Source: JADFRG01 sp964590515 (GTDB lineage Bacteria > Chloroflexota > Anaerolineae > Anaerolineales > E44-bin32). Taken from it: a stretch of 21,890 bases of DNA. Location of the stretch: NCBI GenBank assembly GCA_964590515.1, contig CAZPZD010000039.1, forward strand, positions 1-21,890, given 5' to 3'. The position numbers and the translations under genes were made by a program. The notes under the pieces were generated by a model that was not told the origin of the DNA, searched no databases, and saw nothing but the letters and a program-made list of their open reading frames with translations. Position 1 is the first letter of the stretch; each line of letters begins with the position of its first letter. Of this stretch, positions 14,288-21,371 are shown piece by piece.

Positions 14288-14534
14288 ACCGCTCTCTCTG
14301 TTCGCGGAGGATTCGCAGCATCCCCTCTAGATCCTCGCCTTTCTCAAGCAGCGATTTGGTGATTCTGGTGGATAGCTCATCAATCTGGGTCGAACGGGGG
14401 CTGAGCACGAAGACTCCTCCCAGATCGAGCAGCGTGAACGAATCCCCGGTGTCCAACCCGTATTGCTCCCGGAGCGACTTCGGGAGCGTCAAGACACCCC
14501 GCTGACCCAGAGTAAGCGTGACCTCTGTCGCCAT
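14259..14534 (-). CDS. AbrB/SpoVT-type antitoxin
   Basis: This 91-residue protein starts at ATG 14534, with AGGAGG a few bases upstream. Residues 4-45 form a swapped-hairpin AbrB DNA-binding fold (VTLTLGQRGVLTLPKSLREQ, then GDSFTLLDLGGVFVLSP), as in MazE and AbrB. The rest is a charged helical tail that would wrap and block the PIN toxin. It is the first gene of the two-gene unit and carries a consensus promoter whose -10 overlaps direct repeats, pointing to autoregulation by the antitoxin or the complex. AbrB-type antitoxins paired with PIN toxins are a common arrangement. Confidence 0.84.
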   Translation of the reverse strand: MATEVTLTLGQRGVLTLPKSLREQYGLDTGDSFTLLDLGGVFVLSPRSTQIDELSTRITKSLLEKGEDLEGMLRILREQRERYGGQDPDLS

Positions 14535-14548
14535 CAGTCCTCCTGACT

Positions 14549-14573
14549 ATCAGTATAGCTGATGATCAGTATA
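14549..14573. promoter_or_regulatory. Operator repeats of the toxin-antitoxin unit
   Basis: ATCAGTATA occurs at 14549-14557 and again at 14565-14573, a 16-bp step. A palindrome CTGAT-G-ATCAG (14559-14569) overlaps the second copy. The second repeat includes the -10 hexamer. This arrangement fits cooperative binding of an AbrB dimer and shut-off of its own promoter. Confidence 0.55.
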
Positions 14574-14596
14574 TCTGGAGCTCAGTCGACTGTCAA
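14568..14596 (-). promoter_or_regulatory. Consensus sigma-70 promoter of the AbrB/PIN unit
   Basis: On the minus strand TTGACA (14591-14596) lies exactly 17 nt before TATACT (14568-14573). This is the best promoter match in the window. It would give a leader of about 27 nt ending at ATG 14534. Confidence 0.8.
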
Positions 14597-14674
14597 GGGG
14601 AACGCCCCGGTTCGCGGCCGCTGGCCGCTGGAGCGCGCAGCACGAGAGGGCATAACTAGCCTCGTTTGGGGAAA

Positions 14675-15538
14675 CTAAGGCTTGACGAAGGTGCCGTCTC
14701 TCAGCTCAGCGAGCGCGGTCCGAATCTCGTCCTCGGTGTTCATCACGAACGGCCCGTAGGGCACGATCGGCTCTCCGAACGGAGCGCCGGCGATTAGCAT
14801 GAAGCGAGCTGGCGAGTCGCCGACCGCCCGGGCCCGGATCAGATCTCCCTCTCCAAAGACGGCCATTCTTACCGAGCTGACCGGCTCCGCGGCTTCGTCC
14901 GGCCCGAACTCACTCGTGCCCTCGAAGAGGTAGGCCACCACCGTGTGGCCCGGGCTCACCGGCAGCTCAAACTGGGCGCCGGGGGCGAGGGTAACATCCA
15001 TGTAGATCGGCCGGGCGGCGATTTCGGTCACTGGCCCTCGAATACCCGCGAATTCCCCCGCTACGACCCGCGCCGTCAATCCATCCTGCTGAGTTGCCGG
15101 TATCGTGTCGGCGTTGACCTCCTGATAGCGGGGCACCCCCATCTTTTGCGCTGCGGGCAAGTTGACCCAGAGTTGGAAGCCATCCACCCGTCCGCTCGGC
15201 CCGCGCTTCGGCATCTCCTCGTGCATGATGCCCCGCCCGCTCGTCATCCACTGCACGTCCCCCGGCCCGATCACGCCCACATTGCCCAGACTGTCGCGGT
15301 GCCGGGTGTTGCCTTCCAGCATGTAGGTGACCGTCTCGATGCCCCGGTGCGGGTGCATCGGGAAACCGACAATCGGCCCCTCGATTGGATCGTTGAACGC
15401 GAAATGGTCGAACAGCAAGAACGGGTCGAACGGGTTCTCCCGGCTCGGCCCGAACGACCGCCGCAGGAGCACCCCGGCGCCTTCGATGACGAACTGCGGG
15501 TCAATGACCTGCTTGATCTGGCGAGGCGATTGGGCCAT
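14675..15538 (-). CDS. Pirin family protein (bicupin)
   Basis: This 287-residue protein has two cupin barrels. The first holds the iron-binding pirin motif HPHRGIETVTYMLEG and the following HRDSLGN and HEE segments, which would bind Fe with three His and one Glu. The second barrel (about 165-280) is more divergent, as usual. Pirins act as redox-sensing nuclear or enzymatic partners and some have quercetin 2,3-dioxygenase activity; the role here is open. The frame is open to 15763, but ATG 15538 is chosen. The family begins at MAQSPRQIKQVIDPQ, and the extension would run antisense through the small membrane-protein gene at 15612. An extended -10 box lies 6 nt before the ATG, so the mRNA may be leaderless. 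Confidence 0.9.
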   Translation of the reverse strand: MAQSPRQIKQVIDPQFVIEGAGVLLRRSFGPSRENPFDPFLLFDHFAFNDPIEGPIVGFPMHPHRGIETVTYMLEGNTRHRDSLGNVGVIGPGDVQWMTSGRGIMHEEMPKRGPSGRVDGFQLWVNLPAAQKMGVPRYQEVNADTIPATQQDGLTARVVAGEFAGIRGPVTEIAARPIYMDVTLAPGAQFELPVSPGHTVVAYLFEGTSEFGPDEAAEPVSSVRMAVFGEGDLIRARAVGDSPARFMLIAGAPFGEPIVPYGPFVMNTEDEIRTALAELRDGTFVKP

Positions 15539-15544
15539 GGCGAG

Positions 15545-15553
15545 ATCATACCA
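15545..15553 (-). promoter_or_regulatory. Extended -10 element giving a possibly leaderless pirin mRNA
   Basis: The minus strand reads TGGTATGAT, an extended -10. The ATG follows 6 nt later at 15538, which is where transcription should start. No ribosome-binding site is present and no -35 is visible. Confidence 0.42.
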
Positions 15554-15611
15554 GCTACAATTCGGGCCTGGACTCGACCTACCAAGAGGCGGAGAGATGA
15601 GGAGATCAAGC

Positions 15612-15779
15612 ATGGGAGCGACCCTGGGTATGTGGGTCGCGATCGGGATCGCGATCGGCGCTGCGATCGGGGTTGCAACCGACGAGCTTGGACTCTGGCT
15701 CGGGATTGGAGCAGCCCTTGGTGTGGCGATAGGCGCGGCCATGGGGGCCGGAAGAGGCAGCAAGCCTCAATCCGGATAG
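15612..15779 (+). CDS. Small glycine-zipper membrane protein
   Basis: This 55-residue protein starts at ATG 15612, with GAGGAG (15599-15604) 7 nt upstream; an ATG at 15597 lacks this spacing. Almost the whole length is Gly/Ala/Ile in small-x3-small patterns: GMWVAIGIAIGAAIGVA, then a short polar turn with TDEL, then GLWLGIGAALGVAIGAAMGAG. This is two tightly packable transmembrane helices in a hairpin, followed by a basic tail. It resembles other tiny glycine-zipper membrane proteins with no assigned function. The gene lies divergent to pirin, and a 7-bp hairpin follows 11 nt after the stop. The surrounding GCGATCGG-like DNA repeats are a by-product of the Gly/Ala/Ile pattern. Confidence 0.68.
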   Translation: MGATLGMWVAIGIAIGAAIGVATDELGLWLGIGAALGVAIGAAMGAGRGSKPQSG

Positions 15780-15790
15780 GGGCCGGTGCC

Positions 15791-15813
15791 GGTCAGCCAA
15801 TGGATAGCTGACC
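15791..15813 (+). terminator. Possible hairpin terminator after the small membrane protein gene
   Basis: GGTCAGC (15791-15797) and GCTGACC (15807-15813) form a perfect 7-bp stem with a 9-nt loop, 11 nt after the stop codon. No T-run follows, so it may instead be a processing hairpin or an operator for the hydrolase gene at 15876. Confidence 0.3.
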
Positions 15814-15875
15814 GAACGCAGCGACTACCGCGACCTCCGGCGCGTCGCCGTAATCCGATCTGACAAGAGGCTGGG

Positions 15876-17882
15876 GTGCCGAAAACTAAACTGCTCGCTC
15901 TCGCGCTTGTCACCGCGCTGAGCCTGATCGGATGCACTGCCCTCAGCCCGGCCGGCCGCGCATCGAATCCGGCCACAACCCCGGCCGCTCCCGCCCTCCC
16001 CTACTCGCGGCCGACGATCTCGGCTCCGACCCAAGCTCCGGTGGAACCACGCGAGGACACTCAGAGCCTGCTCGACCGGCTCGGCGGCTACCCCTGCCCA
16101 GACAGCGACTTCACCTGTGTGAGCCTAGCCGCCCCAGAAGATCACTTCGACCCCGCCAACACCGAAACGATCGGGGTGACCTTCGGCGTCCTTCCGGCCA
16201 GCGGCGATCGCAAGGGCATGTTCGTCACAGTCGTCGGCGGTCCGGGGGGCTCGGGGCTGGCGGTAGCCGACTCCTACACCGCGACCTTCGACCCGGCCAT
16301 CACCGAGCATTTTGATCTCGTGTTCTTTGACCAGCGCGGAGTCGCGGCCTCGGGCGGGCTGCAATGCGTGACTGCAGCCGCGGCCTTCTATCGGTCTGAC
16401 TGGGACGCCGCGACCCCCGCCGGCGAGGCCGCCTTGGTCGAGACCGCGCACGGCTTCGCGCAGGATTGCGTCGGCGAGCTTGGAGGCGGCGATCTGCTCC
16501 CGTACCTCGGCACCGAACAGGCCGTCGAGGACCTGGAGCTTTTCCGCCAGACGATGCAGGACGAACGATTCTGGCTGTACGGCGAGAGCTATGGCAGCCA
16601 GTTCGCCCAGACCTATGCAACCGCCCACCCGCAACGGCTGGCCGGGCTGATCCTGGATGGGCCGGTGGACCTGACCCTCACCGGACTCGAGTATCTCGAG
16701 GAGCAGGCTACCGCGTTCAACATCGTCTTGCTGATGACCCTCGACGCCTGCGCGAGTGACCGGGCCTGTGCCGCCGATCTGGGGGGCGACCCGGTCGGAG
16801 CCTATGACGATCTGGCGGCCCGCCTCGCCGGCGGCCCGCTCAGCTTCGAGTTCCGACTGCCGTCGGGCGGCCTCGCCGAGCGCACCATCTCCTTCGCCGA
16901 TCTTGAAACCGCCGCCGCGAGCTACCTCTATTCCGAGACCGCCCGCATGTTGTTCCTGCGGGCGTTAGCAGCGGTCGAGTCCCACAGGGACCTGGCTCCG
17001 CTGGCGCGGGTGTTGTACGACTCGCTGGTCCTCGATCCAGAGACTTTGGAACCCATCCCCGACCCCACCTTCTCGGATGCGATCTATTACGCAGTCGAGT
17101 GCAACGATTACGACTACGGCCCGGCCGATGAAACCCTGCGCGCCGGCGACACCATCGACTTCGCCCTTCCCCGCTTCGCCTCGATCTTCTACGGCGACTT
17201 GGCTTGCGCGTTCTGGCCCGACGACGGGTTCGATCCTGGCCGACCCTCTCCACTCATCGCCGAAGGCATCCCGACCCTGGTGATGGTCGGTACCGCCGAT
17301 CCGGCGACTCCGATTGGCAACGCCCGGAGAATCTTCGAGCCGCTTGCCGACGGCTACCTGGTTGTCGAGGAGGGCGGCCCGCACGTGATCTTCGGCTGGG
17401 GAAACCCTTGCGTGGACGACCTGGTCACGGCCTTCCTGGTGGAAGATACGATGCCCAGCGACCGCGAGACGACCTGCGAGGGGGTTGTGATCGACCCCTA
17501 CCTGCCCTTGCCACCCAGCGATGTATCCGGGTTCGCAGACGTGCTCGATGCGCTGATCTCAGTCGACGATGAGATCTACTACCTTCCCGAGTACTACTAT
17601 TGGGACCTGGTGACTCCGACCGCGGTCGGCTGCCCGTTTGGCGGCACCCTCAGCTTTGAACCCTCAATGGTCGGAGAGAAGCTCTCATTCGTCGATTGCG
17701 CGTTCACCGGAGGGTTCCTGCTGAACGGAAGTGGCGTGTACGATTACGACGCGGAGCTCTTCACTCTGGACGTGTCAGTGACCGGCGCCGCGCAGGGGTC
17801 GCTGGTCTACACCCGGGAGGGCGATGGCTCCCTCCGGGCGGTCGGCGACTACGCGGGCGAAGCGGTCGACCTATCGGGCTAG
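15876..17882 (+). CDS. Secreted alpha/beta-hydrolase lipoprotein, S33/tripeptidyl-aminopeptidase-like
   Basis: This 668-residue protein starts at GTG 15876, with AGAGG just upstream. A signal peptide ends in lipobox LIGC (Cys20), followed by a Pro/Ala linker. The alpha/beta-hydrolase core has the oxyanion segment GGPGGSG (121-127), DQRG (152-155), nucleophile elbow GESYG (Ser238), Asp475 in GTADPATP and His503 in GGPHVIFG, so the catalytic triad is complete. A TAP-like C-terminal subdomain carries the Asp and His, as in S33 tripeptidyl aminopeptidases and Streptomyces exported hydrolases. Residues about 560-668 are an extra beta-rich region not needed for the fold and unusual for the family. 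It probably trims peptides outside the cell. The stop overlaps the stop of the convergent membrane gene. Confidence 0.88.
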   Translation: MPKTKLLALALVTALSLIGCTALSPAGRASNPATTPAAPALPYSRPTISAPTQAPVEPREDTQSLLDRLGGYPCPDSDFTCVSLAAPEDHFDPANTETIGVTFGVLPASGDRKGMFVTVVGGPGGSGLAVADSYTATFDPAITEHFDLVFFDQRGVAASGGLQCVTAAAAFYRSDWDAATPAGEAALVETAHGFAQDCVGELGGGDLLPYLGTEQAVEDLELFRQTMQDERFWLYGESYGSQFAQTYATAHPQRLAGLILDGPVDLTLTGLEYLEEQATAFNIVLLMTLDACASDRACAADLGGDPVGAYDDLAARLAGGPLSFEFRLPSGGLAERTISFADLETAAASYLYSETARMLFLRALAAVESHRDLAPLARVLYDSLVLDPETLEPIPDPTFSDAIYYAVECNDYDYGPADETLRAGDTIDFALPRFASIFYGDLACAFWPDDGFDPGRPSPLIAEGIPTLVMVGTADPATPIGNARRIFEPLADGYLVVEEGGPHVIFGWGNPCVDDLVTAFLVEDTMPSDRETTCEGVVIDPYLPLPPSDVSGFADVLDALISVDDEIYYLPEYYYWDLVTPTAVGCPFGGTLSFEPSMVGEKLSFVDCAFTGGFLLNGSGVYDYDAELFTLDVSVTGAAQGSLVYTREGDGSLRAVGDYAGEAVDLSG

Positions 17883-19423
17883 CGGTTCCGTTCGACCGCG
17901 AACACCACTGCGAACTCGTCCCGGTAAACCTCGGTCAGCTCAGGGTCCTCCTCCGCGGCTCGGAGAAATCGCTTGTGCTCGAGATCGGTGAGCACATAGT
18001 TCGCCCCGAAAGAATCCACGATGGCCGCTGACAGATCCTCGGACCTGCCCTGCGTGAGATCGACCCACAGCTCATAGAGATCGGGATCCTGCAGCTGCAG
18101 GTAAGTCGGGTCCAGGCCGAGCGTGTAGGTATTGTGGGTGTTGTAGTAGAAGAGCCGGGGGAAGTCGTCCCAGTCCGTCTGGAAAACCCGGGCGCCTGCG
18201 GGGGTGTGTGATTCGAGCCAGGCTGAAGCCGCCTGGTAGCGCTGCGCCGGTTTCGACCCTTGGGCGCTCTCGATCGATGCGCCGAGGTTCAGCCACAGAC
18301 CCAGCCCAAGCCCCAGCGCAGCCAACCCCGGCAGCAGCACTCTACGCCTTGCCCCCTCGAGAAGCGGGGCCCAGGCGAACGCGGCGAAGATCAGGGCGAA
18401 GGCCGGGAAATACTCGACGAACCGCCGAGCCTGGAACAGCATCAGCCCGACCGCCACGCTGAAGAGCAGCGCGGTCGCTGTTTCGACCCGCATCCGGCGG
18501 CCGGCCAGGCCGAGGGCAAACACGCCGGACACGAATGCCAACAACCCAAACCCCGAGTTGCTTAGCAACTGGCCCGTGTCGTAGGGATACCACTCGCTGC
18601 CTACGTTGACACTGGTTGCGTCGGCGAGCTTGGGGAGGATGTGCCGGGCGATGAAGAGCAAGTTATCGGGGAAATAGGGATTGATCACCAGGCCGAGCAG
18701 GATCCCCATCCCGGCGTACCCGAGCGGCGCCGGGCGCACCCGCCCGCTCACCAGCCACTCCGCCGCGACATAGCAGGCGGATACCAGCAGCAGCAGGGGA
18801 AATGCGTCATAGAGCCAGACGTAGACAAAACCCAACACAACCAAGCGCCGATGCTGGCCGCTGAGCAGCCAACCCAGCGCCAGGACCAGGATGGTCAGTG
18901 AGACCGACTGGGCCCGCGGCATGCTCATCCGGAAGATGAAGGCCTCCGAGACGGCGAGGGTCCCGAGCGCCCAGAGCGCGGCATGCGCTACCGCCCGTCG
19001 GCGGAGCATCCACCAGATTGCGACCACGGCCGAGGAGGCGAAGAGCACGCTCGCCGACTTGGCGCCGGCGATGAGATCGCCGAAGGTGAATGGAATCAGA
19101 AGCGCGTGGAATAGAAAGTGATGGTCGACGAATTGATCGGGATTGAGGATGGTCAGCGGAAGCCAGACGAAGTCCGGCTTGAGACCTACGGACTGCATTA
19201 GTGCGGCAAGCTTGATGTGGTAGTAGCCGTCGTTGCCGATAATGCTGGGGGTCGAGAACTGCACGATGGCGTGGAAGCCGATGGAGGCTGCGCAGAGCCC
19301 TGCAAGGGTCGCCCAGTCTCGCAAGCCGACCCGAGTGGGCAAGCCCACACGCAATCGCAGACCCCTCCAGCGACTTCGGAGGTTGCCCGCCTTCGTGGCG
19401 ACCGACTGCACGCCGCCTGCCAT
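17879..19423 (-). CDS. Polytopic GT-C-like membrane glycosyltransferase
   Basis: This protein of about 514 residues has around 10-12 hydrophobic helices and a soluble C-terminal part. After the first helix comes GNDGYYHIK, a D-x-x-Y-H pattern (D65, Y68, H69) like the catalytic loop of STT3/AglB-type and other GT-C enzymes. The C-terminal region contains WDDFPRLFYYNTHNTYTLG, which recalls the WWDxG-type region of oligosaccharyltransferases but is not a match. It may transfer a lipid-linked sugar outside the membrane; this is a fold-level inference. The start is uncertain. GTG 19492 lies in a hairpin loop and is disfavoured. ATG 19423 is chosen, and GTG 19441 is a further option. The gene is convergent with the hydrolase and shares the tetranucleotide CTAG as overlapping stops. 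Confidence 0.75.
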   Translation of the reverse strand: MAGGVQSVATKAGNLRSRWRGLRLRVGLPTRVGLRDWATLAGLCAASIGFHAIVQFSTPSIIGNDGYYHIKLAALMQSVGLKPDFVWLPLTILNPDQFVDHHFLFHALLIPFTFGDLIAGAKSASVLFASSAVVAIWWMLRRRAVAHAALWALGTLAVSEAFIFRMSMPRAQSVSLTILVLALGWLLSGQHRRLVVLGFVYVWLYDAFPLLLLVSACYVAAEWLVSGRVRPAPLGYAGMGILLGLVINPYFPDNLLFIARHILPKLADATSVNVGSEWYPYDTGQLLSNSGFGLLAFVSGVFALGLAGRRMRVETATALLFSVAVGLMLFQARRFVEYFPAFALIFAAFAWAPLLEGARRRVLLPGLAALGLGLGLWLNLGASIESAQGSKPAQRYQAASAWLESHTPAGARVFQTDWDDFPRLFYYNTHNTYTLGLDPTYLQLQDPDLYELWVDLTQGRSEDLSAAIVDSFGANYVLTDLEHKRFLRAAEEDPELTEVYRDEFAVVFAVERNR

Positions 19424-19480
19424 TGTTTCGTTTGACACCGGAGTCCGGAGATCCCCCTTCCGACCGCTGCTGGACGCTAA

Positions 19481-19504
19481 GGCGGGGCGCACCAGCGCCC
19501 CGCC
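19481..19504 (-). terminator. Hairpin after the sigma/DUF5667 unit
   Basis: GGCGGGGCGC (19481-19490) and GCGCCCCGCC (19495-19504) are perfectly complementary with a 4-nt loop, 36 nt after the DUF5667 gene stop on the minus strand. No T-run follows, so termination would be incomplete. It may separate this unit from the GT-C gene. Confidence 0.45.
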
Positions 19505-19539
19505 CGTCGGTCCATTGCTAAGAATGACCTCCGCTAGTC

Positions 19540-20490
19540 CTAGTTGTCATTTTCGTTTTCGTTCTCGTTTTGATTTTCGTTCTCGTTTTCGTTCTCATTC
19601 AGGTTCTCGTTGGCGTTCTCGTTCGCGTTGTCATTCGCGTTCACGTTCTCATTGTCATTCTCATTCCCGTTGTCGTTCTCGTTCAGGTCGTCGTTATCGT
19701 TCTCATTCTCATTCTCGTTGGGGTTCTCATTCGTATTGAGATTATCGTCAACATTGTCATTCTCATTCTCGTCGATTCCGTCGTCATCGAGGCTTATCCC
19801 CTGGTTCGTGACTTCCAGGGCGCTCAGCAGCGCCGCTTGCGCCTCGGTTGGAACCGCGGCAGCGAAGTCGCTCAACAGGCTGGCATAGCGCGACAACGCC
19901 TCCGTCACGGCGGCAGCCAGCACCTGGGCATCGACGGGATCGCTTTGCGCGACCGCTCCCAGTCCCGCGATGGCCGCCTGGATATGAGCCTCAAAGGCCT
20001 GCGCCACGTCGGCCAATTCGTCGAATCGCCCGGCTTCGATGAGCCCCGCCAATTCCTCAAGGCGTTCTTCGGCGAACCGCAGCTCCAGCCTCGCGTCTTT
20101 AGCCTCGCTCAAGGACAGAGCAAGCTGCGCGCTCTCCAGACCAGTCTTGACCGAGTGCAGCAGACTGCCTGGCAAGGCGCCTTGGGAAGCATAGGCGGTC
20201 GCCACGGTTGCCCCAAGCAATACGACGACCACAATCGCCGCCGTTGCCAGGCTGAAAGCCGGTCCCATTCTCTTGTTCATGATAGAAATCTCCTTTGCTT
20301 TGAGTTGTTCGATCCATCCTATGAGACGGCGAACCGGCGAAGGAGATACGGCCTGACCAAGTTCCCTGGCCTCGGCAAGGAAACGAGCCCGACCACGCTC
20401 CACGGCATGGGGGTCTCGCAGCGGCGTGTTTTCTAATGTACGAAGGCGAGCGATCTCGGGGGAGCTGTCATTCTCGTGTTGTTCCAACAT
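19540..20490 (-). CDS. DUF5667-type membrane protein, putative anti-sigma factor, with Asn-register tail
   Basis: This 316-residue protein starts at ATG 20490, overlapping the sigma stop by 1 nt (TGATG); a TTG codon just before is also in frame. Residues 1-75 are charged and presumably cytoplasmic, the sigma-facing part. One hydrophobic helix follows (about 78-101). A DUF5667-like extracytoplasmic helical domain begins ALPGSLLHSVKTGLESAQLALS (about 105-205). The last 76 residues (241-316) are only Asn, Glu, Asp and a few neutral residues, with no Lys or Arg. Every second position is Asn (36 of 38) or Asp (2). Coupling to a sigma factor suggests it holds the sigma at the membrane and releases it on a signal. 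The tail may bind cations. An internal ATG at 20280 has a better ribosome site than the first. Confidence 0.82.
   Translation of the reverse strand: MLEQHENDSSPEIARLRTLENTPLRDPHAVERGRARFLAEARELGQAVSPSPVRRLIGWIEQLKAKEISIMNKRMGPAFSLATAAIVVVVLLGATVATAYASQGALPGSLLHSVKTGLESAQLALSLSEAKDARLELRFAEERLEELAGLIEAGRFDELADVAQAFEAHIQAAIAGLGAVAQSDPVDAQVLAAAVTEALSRYASLLSDFAAAVPTEAQAALLSALEVTNQGISLDDDGIDENENDNVDDNLNTNENPNENENENDNDDLNENDNGNENDNENVNANDNANENANENLNENENENENQNENENENDN
19543..19770 (-). repeat. Low-complexity (x-Asn)38 coding tract
   Basis: This stretch encodes the last 76 residues of the DUF5667-type protein. The DNA has a 6-nt period, reading GTTCTC, GTTTTC, GTTGTC and similar units on the plus strand. 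The third codon positions vary (AAC/AAT, GAG/GAA), so the pattern is kept at the protein level. Asn fills 36 of 38 alternate positions, with Asp in the other two. Confidence 0.9.
20278..20296 (-). promoter_or_regulatory. Internal ribosome-binding site and ATG inside the DUF5667 gene
   Basis: AAAGGAG (minus strand, 20290-20296) lies 9 nt before an in-frame ATG at 20280 that begins MNKRMGPAFSLATAAIVV. That product would have a signal-peptide-like N-terminus directly before the extracytoplasmic domain. The spacing is near ideal and better than that of the first ATG. Confidence 0.5.
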
Positions 20491-21041
20491 CAAACCTGCT
20501 CCTGCTCTTCCATCAGCCGCTTTAGGGCAGCCAGTGCCCGGTGCTGGAGCGACTTGATCGCCCCAAGGGATTTCTGCAGGGCCGCGGCCACCTCTTCGTT
20601 CGAGAATCCTTGCAAGTACCTCAGGACGAGCACCTGACGCTGGTCCGACGTTAGCCGAACCAGGGCCAACCGTACTTGTTCCCGTCCCATACGTTCCTTC
20701 ATGATCTCACTTGGCTGGCTGCCGCTGGCCGCTGGAAGCTCAGGATCAAGGGGCAAGGGGTCAGACGCTTGGCGGCGGTATTGATCGACAATCCAGTTGT
20801 GCGCCACCCGAAAGAGGTACGCTCTGAGCTGCTGCTGGGGCCCTCCGCCTCGGTGCAGCGCGTGCAGGAACCGGGCGTACGTCTCGGCGACGCAATCTTC
20901 TGCCAGCTGGCCATCGCCAAGCAGTCGAAACGCATAGCGGAACAGCTCGGTGCTGTGGCGGGTGTAGATTTCACTCAGCGCACCTTCATCCAAGCGTCGG
21001 GCGCCGGCAAGCAAGGCCTGGTCATCAATGGTTGCGTTCAT
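20490..21041 (-). CDS. ECF-type RNA polymerase sigma factor
   Basis: This 183-residue sigma-70 family protein has region 2 at residues about 20-88 (LSEIYTRHSTELFRYAFRLLGD, then AEDCVAETYARFLHAL, then AYLFRVAHNWIVDQYRR). Region 4 is at about 120-176 (LTSDQRQVLVLRYLQGFSNEEVAAALQKS), with the helix-turn-helix that reads the -35 element. ATG 21041 is preferred over GTG 21080 because the family normally starts close to this point; neither has a good ribosome site. It directs RNA polymerase to a dedicated promoter set. The downstream DUF5667 membrane protein is translated through a TGATG overlap, the usual layout of an ECF sigma and its anti-sigma. The signal is unknown. Confidence 0.9.
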   Translation of the reverse strand: MNATIDDQALLAGARRLDEGALSEIYTRHSTELFRYAFRLLGDGQLAEDCVAETYARFLHALHRGGGPQQQLRAYLFRVAHNWIVDQYRRQASDPLPLDPELPAASGSQPSEIMKERMGREQVRLALVRLTSDQRQVLVLRYLQGFSNEEVAAALQKSLGAIKSLQHRALAALKRLMEEQEQV

Positions 21042-21371
21042 GTATTGAGACGGTGAAAGGCCGATTTCGGTGCGGGCCACCCGTTGGAGACCTGGCCGCT
21101 CACAGTTTCACCGGTTGTTGAGATGGGTTGGCGACCCACCTCGATTCATACGCCCCAAGCCAGGAATCTGGATCTACCTTCTAGGCTCAGGAGCGGGCAG
21201 ATTATACCGGCCCCGGCCGGGTTACGGCTCGGCAAGCGACGGTACTCCTGGGCTATCGCCTCGTCGCGACTTCGGAGCAACCTTCTATGTATGCTTTGTC
21301 AAGAAGGCCGGGACAGGGAAGTTCCGGCGCAACACGACCGCCTTCGCTCGATGTCAAGACGAGGAATCCGC
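21042..21371. other. 330-bp divergent intergenic region
   Basis: The region separates the sigma gene (minus) from the edge lipoprotein (plus). On the minus strand TATAAT occurs at 21201-21206 with no good -35; using it would give a leader of about 150 nt. A hairpin with stem TGGGT/ACCCA (21124-21138) lies in that leader. I see no convincing ECF-type GGAAC/GTC promoter and no gene. Short open frames here are not supported. Confidence 0.45.

Noticed and set aside
15640..15760. Repeated GCGATCGG-like units, considered as a DNA repeat element
   Set aside because: They arise from the codon pattern of a Gly/Ala/Ile membrane helix and are not separated from the frame.
15539..15763. N-terminal extension of pirin with a Pro/Ala-rich sequence
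   Set aside because: It is antisense to the glycine-zipper gene, has no ribosome site, and the family starts at 15538.
19540..19790. Short regular repeats that could suggest a CRISPR array or tandem-repeat locus
   Set aside because: The period is 6 nt, there are no spacers, and the tract is in frame within the DUF5667-type gene as an alternating Asn pattern.
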